Below, one piece after another: positions 59,873 to 64,000 of a DNA stretch of 64,000 bases. Position 1 is the stretch's first letter. Every line of letters starts with the position of its first letter. The notes under the pieces were generated by a model. That model did not search any database, had not been told where the DNA came from, and was given only the letters and a program-made list of their open reading frames with translations. The translations under genes were made by a program, and so were the position numbers. Source of the stretch: JACPPO01 sp965262505 (GTDB lineage: Bacteria; Acidobacteriota; Vicinamibacteria; Vicinamibacterales; UBA2999); the NCBI GenBank assembly GCA_965262505.1, contig CBDHFM010000002.1:1-64000 (forward strand). The letters are read 5' to 3'.

Positions 59873-60091
59873 GGGGCGTTGTATCGTGGACCCCTGCCGG
59901 TGCTCAAGGCGCGCGGGCTGACGAAGCGGTACCGGCGGGACGATGTCTGAGCTCGAGGATGCCCCGTAGGGCGTGACCTCGGGCCTGGCACCCCTTATGG
60001 CCTTCTGCCGGCGGTAAATCGCGCCTGGGGGCCGCTCAGCGCCTCGACCGGATGATTTCCACAAAACCCTGTGATATGAGAGGTTTTTCCA
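59873..60091. other. intergenic stretch before iteron-like repeats
   Basis: No credible gene; a short plus-strand frame near 59890-59940 (LKARGLTKRYRRDD) looks like the start of an ABC-transporter gene, but is broken at once. AT content rises toward 60060. Confidence 0.35.
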
Positions 60092-60178
60092 CGGGTAAAC
60101 AGGAAGAGTTCACCCCTAAAAGTATCGGGTAAACGGGAAGAGTTCACCCCTAAAAGTATCGGGTAAACGGGAAGAGCG
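60092..60178. repeat. 34-bp iteron-like direct repeats (putative oriV)
   Basis: Three direct repeats at a 34-bp period start at 60092, 60126 and 60160 (CGGGTAAACRGGAAGAG, then TTCACCCCTAAAAGTAT in the first two). The third is partial. They are followed by CAAGTAGTA twice and GTACGTAC palindromes (60180-60222) in AT-rich DNA. Tandem repeats of 17-35 bp near repA are typical RepA-binding iterons. Confidence 0.7.
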
Positions 60179-60531
60179 TACAAGTAGTAATTAACAAGTA
60201 GTACGTACCTCCAAGTACGTACAGGCCGGTGGCCTGTTTATCGTCGGGTTCTTGAAGGGTTGAAAAGGACTCGACCGACCAGCCGGTTGGTGGAGTTAAT
60301 GAGGGGAAGAGCCGCGACACGGCCTGATTTACTCAGAAAACAGCCGAACGGGTGTTACAGTACGCAACACCCACCCCAAAAACGGCTCAGATGCCTCCAC
60401 GGGCCGGCGCGGGCGGTGTAACCCCTCTCTAGTGCAAAAACTGGCGGGCGCCGGCGGGTAGCCCCACGGGGCCAAGAGGAGACGCAGGGGGGGCGGGAGC
60501 AGCGGCAACGCCGATTGTGTGCAGAGGTCTC
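60179..60531. other. AT-rich origin-like flank, then GC-rich DNA
   Basis: To about 60300 the DNA is AT-rich with small repeats and no gene. Beyond, one minus-strand frame (LGWVLRTVTPVRLFSE) shares about 40 bp with the stretch near 570. No gene called. Confidence 0.35.
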
Positions 60532-60835
60532 TCACGTCAGCGGCTCCATAGCCCTCGGCGCGCCCGGCGCGCCTGGGCTCCCAGCTGTAAACATTCGCGT
60601 TGTCGGGAGTACGGGAACGCGCGGATCGCCGTGGCGAGGGACGACGTACCGCACCAGTCGACCGTAGGCGTCGTTGTCGTCGCCGGCCGGGTCGGTGTCG
60701 AGCCGGACGGTGGCGCCCGTGAGTCGGGCGGTGGTGTAGGCGGCCGCTTCGGGGCCGTCGGGTTCGACGCCCCGCGTCGGGTGTGTCGTCTCGGGCGTGT
60801 CCACGACGGTCAGCCGCACGGTAGAGCAGCCCCAA
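60532..60835 (-). pseudogene. thermonuclease (SNase-like) fragment
   Basis: VRLTVVDTPETTHPTRGVEP, AAYTTARLTGATVRLDTDPA and DNDAYGRLVRYVVP preserve the middle of the nuclease and its catalytic Asp/Glu surroundings. The N-terminal strands and C-terminal third are absent. Closest in layout to the exported nuclease at 29828. Confidence 0.75.
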
Positions 60836-60876
60836 TCGAGCAGGTGTGAGGCTCAAGGCCCGCGTCAGCTAGGCCT

Positions 60877-61626
60877 TTACGGACCCTCTCCCCCGAGAAT
60901 CCAGTTGACCGTCAGGCCTCGATTGGTGAGGAAGCTCCGCAATTGCTCGACAGCGTTGATCTTTAGTTGGGCGATGACATCCGGACTGGTGTCATCCCAG
61001 ATCCTGTGGAGGAACAGCCGATCGACTCGTCCTTCGATCAAGCCCCACTGCTGGTCCAGCATCGCCCGAAAGAGGACCCGATCTCGATCCGTCGCATCGT
61101 AGAGCTGCAGCACTTGGGCAATGACGTCGCGCAGCATCGGCACCCAGGCGCGCATCGTCCCGGCGCTGAAGATGCGCTCCGCCCGCTGATGGCCCGCATT
61201 GCCCGCATCGGGGTTCCATCGGCCTACCAGCTGCCTTTCGGCGATCAGCGACAACAACCGGACTAGATTTCGCCGTTCATCGTCACGGAAATCGTCTGGT
61301 CCTTCGAACTCATGGCGCGTGGGCGGCGCCAATAGAAATTCTCGGAAAAAGGTCTTCTCCAGAATACTGATCGACATCGGGTTCTTCCGGGTGCGATTCC
61401 GCTCGGCGATGAACTCCGACAGGCGGTTGTCCGGAGCGTCGAGGACAGCCTGTTCGATCGCCATCCGAATCATCTTCTTGCCTTCCGTCGTGGTTCGGCC
61501 GCGGGTCCTCAGGAACGCGACGAAGTCACCTTCGTTCTTCGGGCCTGGGCGCTCCAGGTATTCCTCCCACTCCTGCTTGAAGATGTCGCTGTACTTAGCG
61601 ATGAGGGTACTCGTGAAGAACGCCAT
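60877..61626 (-). CDS. third ORF of HNH-DGQHK module (helical protein)
   Basis: 249 residues from ATG 61626, directly after the TAG stop of the preceding ORF and in the same frame. FFTSTLIAKYSDIFKQEWEE, GDFVAFLRTRGRTTTEGKKM, NPMSISILEKTFFREFLLAP and a C-terminal alpha-helical region (QLKINAVEQLRSFLTNRG). It carries no motif I can name, but homologous single-chain proteins in my memory join such a region to a DGQHK domain. It is probably a structural or substrate-binding part. Confidence 0.6.
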   Translation of the reverse strand: MAFFTSTLIAKYSDIFKQEWEEYLERPGPKNEGDFVAFLRTRGRTTTEGKKMIRMAIEQAVLDAPDNRLSEFIAERNRTRKNPMSISILEKTFFREFLLAPPTRHEFEGPDDFRDDERRNLVRLLSLIAERQLVGRWNPDAGNAGHQRAERIFSAGTMRAWVPMLRDVIAQVLQLYDATDRDRVLFRAMLDQQWGLIEGRVDRLFLHRIWDDTSPDVIAQLKINAVEQLRSFLTNRGLTVNWILGGEGP

Positions 61627-62121
61627 CTACCGCAGCTTGTCATGGGCCACGAGGTTCGTATCTTTGAGCAGGCGAATGTCGGGGTCGATATACACCTTGC
61701 AGTCGAGCGCCTTGCGGCCTGCCCAGATCTGCGCGGCCGACTTGTGCTGTCCGTCGAACAGCAGCACCTTGCCCGCTACGAGACGACAGACGGCTGGTGC
61801 CAGCTGCGTATGTGTGGAGAGGTGGCGATACAATTCCCAGATCCGTTTCTGCTCCAAAGGGCGAGGCTGGAGATCGCTGTCGTTGGCCAGGTACTCAATC
61901 GGGAGCACGGAGTAAAAATAGCGCATACCGGTTGCCGGACACGCGAAGATGGCGCACGTCTGCGCCGCCCGTTCCGGGCGCGTGAAGCGCAACGTCAATT
62001 GGCCGTCCCGCAACTCGTCGACTTTTACGGCGCGTCCGAAACCGTCGACAGCAAGCTTGAGGCGCAGGAGGTCGTCTAGGCGCCGTGGAACCGCATCGGC
62101 AAAGAACCGGTCCATCGCCAA
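61627..62121 (-). CDS. second ORF of HNH-DGQHK module (ParB/DGQHR-like domain)
   Basis: 164 residues. The frame starts at TTG 62121, right after the TAA of the HNH ORF (an ATG follows two codons on). YFYSVLPIEYLANDSDLQPR, then GKVLLFDGQHKSAAQIWAGR (about residues 115-135): the DGQHK block matches the DGQHR/ParB-like NTP-binding domain of DndB and relatives. An in-frame TAG ends it before AHDKLR joins the next ORF. May be one part of a split enzyme. Confidence 0.65.
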   Translation of the reverse strand: MAMDRFFADAVPRRLDDLLRLKLAVDGFGRAVKVDELRDGQLTLRFTRPERAAQTCAIFACPATGMRYFYSVLPIEYLANDSDLQPRPLEQKRIWELYRHLSTHTQLAPAVCRLVAGKVLLFDGQHKSAAQIWAGRKALDCKVYIDPDIRLLKDTNLVAHDKLR

Positions 62122-62367
62122 TTAGTCGCGGAATTCAGACAGCGACAGAGTGCGGATCCGCCGATGGTGGTCCTTGCAGACCGCGCCAATATTCGCAGGG
62201 TCAGTCGGGCCGTCTGCGGAAAACGGTTTAATGTGGTGAAACTCGATATAATCCGCGTCGTCAATCGGATGATCGTCGGCGAAGCAGTAGAGCACGCCGC
62301 TTCGACGTTGCTGCTCCATTACCTGCTGCTTTTCGAGCTCTGTGATTTGTCGTTTGAGTGATGCCAT
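62122..62367 (-). CDS. first ORF of HNH-DGQHK module (HNH endonuclease)
   Basis: 81 residues from ATG 62367 with GGAG upstream. A coiled-coil start (LKRQITELEKQQVMEQQ) precedes the HNH fold: VLYCFADDHPIDDADYIEFH, HIKPFSADGPTDPANIGAVC, KDHHRRIRTLSL. The His-rich metal site is intact; HNH enzymes cut DNA. The stop TAA is in frame with the next two ORFs, so the three form a single 497-codon frame with two stops. Confidence 0.75.
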   Translation of the reverse strand: MASLKRQITELEKQQVMEQQRRSGVLYCFADDHPIDDADYIEFHHIKPFSADGPTDPANIGAVCKDHHRRIRTLSLSEFRD

Positions 62368-62496
62368 CTGCTAGCTCCGATATATTTCTCGCTGTGTACG
62401 ATGCTCCGACTGCGGGCGATCCGGTGCATAGACATCCCGTTCCATGGATCAAGTGGCTGCGGCCAGGGCCGGGCGAAGCCGTCTACGAAACCGGGT

Positions 62497-62823
62497 TCAG
62501 ACGACTTCGATGAGCGTCTCGCCGCGTTCGAGCGCGCCCACGATGGCGGGGAATGCGGTTTCCACGTGGGTCAGCAACACGACACGACGGGTGTTGCCCA
62601 ATCGCAGCCACACGACGGCCGGTCCTTCGGTCAACACCCGTCGAATCGCGAAATCCTCATCCTTGGTCACGATGGCGGCTCCCCCGCTGGCGGCGTAATC
62701 GCGGATGGCATTGTCGGATGCCGCCGCCATGCCACGGTCAGCCACGTGCTCGGCGGTGTGTCCAAGGGCTTCGAGTCGACGAGCCAGCGCAGGCGGCAAC
62801 TGCGCGTCGACGACGAAGCGCAC
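62497..62823 (-). CDS. PIN-like toxin, DUF5615 family
   Basis: 108 residues: MRFVVDAQLPPALARRLEAL, DRGMAAASDNAIRDYAASGG, IVTKDEDFAIR, VVWLRLGN. This is the PIN-domain (VapC-like RNase) fold with Asp6 and the TKDEDF acidic pair. It follows directly the DUF433 gene, with which it forms a common type II toxin-antitoxin pair. Confidence 0.85.
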   Translation of the reverse strand: MRFVVDAQLPPALARRLEALGHTAEHVADRGMAAASDNAIRDYAASGGAAIVTKDEDFAIRRVLTEGPAVVWLRLGNTRRVVLLTHVETAFPAIVGALERGETLIEVV

Positions 62824-63048
62824 CTACGCGCTCCGCAGGACGGGGTGGTCGTTCTGGCGCGCGGCGAATGCCAGTACCGCTCTGATGTCGTCAGACTCCA
62901 GATAAGCGTAGTCGGCGAGGATCTCCTCGTGGGTCGCACCCGCCGCCAGGAGGTCGAGGACGTCCTTCACACGAATGCGGAGGCCACGGATGCACGGGCG
63001 TCCTCCGCACACCGCGGGATCGACGGTAATTCGATCGAGTTCGCTCAT
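62824..63048 (-). CDS. DUF433 antitoxin
   Basis: 74 residues from ATG 63048 with GGAG six bases upstream: MSELDRITVDPAVCGGRPCI, RGLRIRVKDVLDLLAAGAT, EEILADYAYLESDDIRAVLA. This is the DUF433 fold, a helix-turn-helix antitoxin that neutralises the adjacent DUF5615 nuclease. Adjacent stop and start, probably coupled. Confidence 0.88.
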   Translation of the reverse strand: MSELDRITVDPAVCGGRPCIRGLRIRVKDVLDLLAAGATHEEILADYAYLESDDIRAVLAFAARQNDHPVLRSA

Positions 63049-63197
63049 CTCAGCTCCAGTTGCTGACGGATCCCTGTCGCCCATTCTACCGCGTGCGGAA
63101 GGCGCCCGTGAGGGGCGTGCGGGCTCGGCCTGGGGCTCTCTCCTGGTGTCCGTGGTGGCGGTCGTGGCTCCTGGGGCTTCTCAGCCCGGCCGGGCAC

Positions 63198-63227
63198 AAA
63201 AAAAGGGGCGGCTGTGACAGCCGCCCC
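63198..63227 (-). terminator. rho-independent terminator on the minus strand
   Basis: GGGGCGGCTG (63205-63214) pairs with CAGCCGCCCC (63218-63227) around TGA. On the minus strand the hairpin is followed by seven Ts (63198-63204 are As). It would end transcription coming from the right-hand trbB/nuclease locus. Confidence 0.85.
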
Positions 63228-63263
63228 GGTCGGTCGGACGCTAAAAGAGGCGGGTGAGCTTCA

Positions 63264-63564
63264 TCGGCTCGGCTCCTTGTGTGCGGCCGTGGACTTCCGG
63301 CCGCGAAGACCAAGGGGCCAGGCGCGCGCCTTCCGCTCGCGCGGGGCGTGCCGGGGCATCCCCTCGGGTGTGTCGTCTCGGGCGTGTCCACGCCGGTCAG
63401 CCGCACGGTAGAGCGAGCCCCATCGAAGCCGGACGCTGATGGTGTCGCCGTCGATGACACGGTCAACCTGGGCCGTGCCGGTCTGTGCGAGGACTGGCGC
63501 GCCGGCCAGCCACGCGAGGACCGCGAGGGCCGCGACGTACGAGCGGAGGCGACACGCCCTTAGA
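63264..63564 (-). pseudogene. thermonuclease fragment downstream of second trbB
   Basis: RSYVAALAVLAWLAGAPVLA (signal-peptide-like) then QVDRVIDGDTISVRLRW in one frame, and VRLTGVDTPETTHPRG in another: a frame change near 63425 breaks the SNase domain, and no start codon is visible. It follows the end of a trbB gene, in parallel with the order trbB ... thermonuclease in the first locus. Confidence 0.75.
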
Positions 63565-64000
63565 GGGGCGTGCGGTCGAGTCGTTCGATGTCCCATGCGT
63601 TGCGCCCGGCGTCGTACCCCCGGACGTACGCCGCTTCTTCGACACAGCGCCGGCCGTTGGCGCGGGTCATGTGGATCACCATCGCGATCCCGTCGACGAC
63701 GCCCCGACAGGTGACGTCCCACGGGAGATCGCCGCCGCCCTGCATGGCGCAGCTCGCCACACGCGAGAGGGCACTCTCGGCGTTGTTGGCGTGAACGGTG
63801 GTGAGCGATCCGCCGTGGCCGGTGTTGAGGGCTTGCAAGAGATCGGCGGCCTCGCCGCCGCGTACTTCCCCGACGACGATGTGATCGGGGCGATGGCGCA
63901 GCGCATGACGTACGAGATCGCGGATCGTGACAGCTCCCTCTTGGAGCCCGCGCGCCTCGAAGCGGAGACAGTTCGGCGAGTCGATCCGCAGCTCTAGCGT
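63560..64000 (-). CDS. trbB: second TrbB/VirB11-like ATPase, partial at window edge
   Basis: The C-terminal 146 residues continue to the window edge: LELRIDSPNCLRFEARGL, TIRDLVRHALRHRPDHIVVG (Walker B), EVRGGEAADLLQALNTGHGG, LTTVHANNAESALSRVA, ending DRTPL. It is clearly paralogous to 32078 but diverged and without the Lys-rich tail. The rest of a second trb locus probably lies to the right. A terminator ends this transcript at 63198. Confidence 0.9.
   Translation of the reverse strand, partial: TLELRIDSPNCLRFEARGLQEGAVTIRDLVRHALRHRPDHIVVGEVRGGEAADLLQALNTGHGGSLTTVHANNAESALSRVASCAMQGGGDLPWDVTCRGVVDGIAMVIHMTRANGRRCVEEAAYVRGYDAGRNAWDIERLDRTPL

Noticed and set aside
60877..62367. Stop-codon reassignment to explain the in-frame stops
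   Set aside because: TAA, TAG and TGA all end clear genes elsewhere in the window.
1..64000. tRNA and rRNA genes
   Set aside because: No cloverleaf with a GTTCRA-type arm, CCA end or conserved rRNA words was noticed. A covariance search could still find one.

Overview
The window is GC-rich bacterial DNA. Its large TonB-dependent receptors (two with an N-terminal carboxypeptidase-regulatory-like domain), bactofilin, small lysine-rich protein and secreted beta-barrel proteins fit a Gram-negative soil or symbiont lineage, most likely Acidobacteriota. That assignment is inference: there is no rRNA or other phylogenetic marker here. Much of the window is accessory DNA, dense in transposon debris, broken genes and toxin-antitoxin pairs. 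Several frameshifts lie in otherwise well-conserved genes, so either decay is active or the assembly has indel errors.

Left part (1-16 kb): a broken tyrosine recombinase preceded by a 9-6-9 palindrome, a MazF-like toxin with its antitoxin, a duplicated ribbon-helix-helix-like protein, bactofilin, a BCCT osmolyte transporter, a TonB receptor with an IS3-like element just upstream of it, IS21 and IS1380 debris, and a nucleoside-deoxyribosyltransferase/TIR-like protein. Middle-left (16-29 kb): a complete Tn3-family transposon ends 29 bp before a type I-E-like CRISPR array of 23 repeats without cas genes. An IS3 element with a 3-bp target duplication lies beyond the array and separates it from a DnaQ-like exonuclease. 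Then come outer-membrane barrel genes and a TonB receptor, with short res-like palindromes between modules.

Central part (29.8-47.8 kb): one long leftward operon encodes an IncP-type (trb) conjugation machine. In transcription order it holds a relaxation-like protein, two small membrane proteins, TrbC, TrbD, TrbE, two TrbG/VirB9 paralogues, TrbI, TrbJ, a lipoprotein, TrbL, TrbF, a hypothetical protein, the VirD4/TraG coupling protein, TrbB, a small protein, an ArdC-like antirestriction protein and an exported or membrane-anchored thermonuclease.

Right part (48-64 kb): a second barrel paralogue, an Mrr restriction enzyme next to remnants of a type ISP enzyme, resolvase fragments, a third TonB receptor, and a plasmid-type replicon (ParA, a small partition or CopG-like protein, HicAB, RepA, 34-bp iteron-like repeats). 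These are followed by an HNH/DGQHK three-ORF module, a DUF433/DUF5615 toxin-antitoxin pair, and the edge of a second trbB-thermonuclease locus. Together these suggest a conjugative plasmid, or an integrated plasmid-like element, whose cargo is being reshuffled by Tn3-type resolvases and IS elements.
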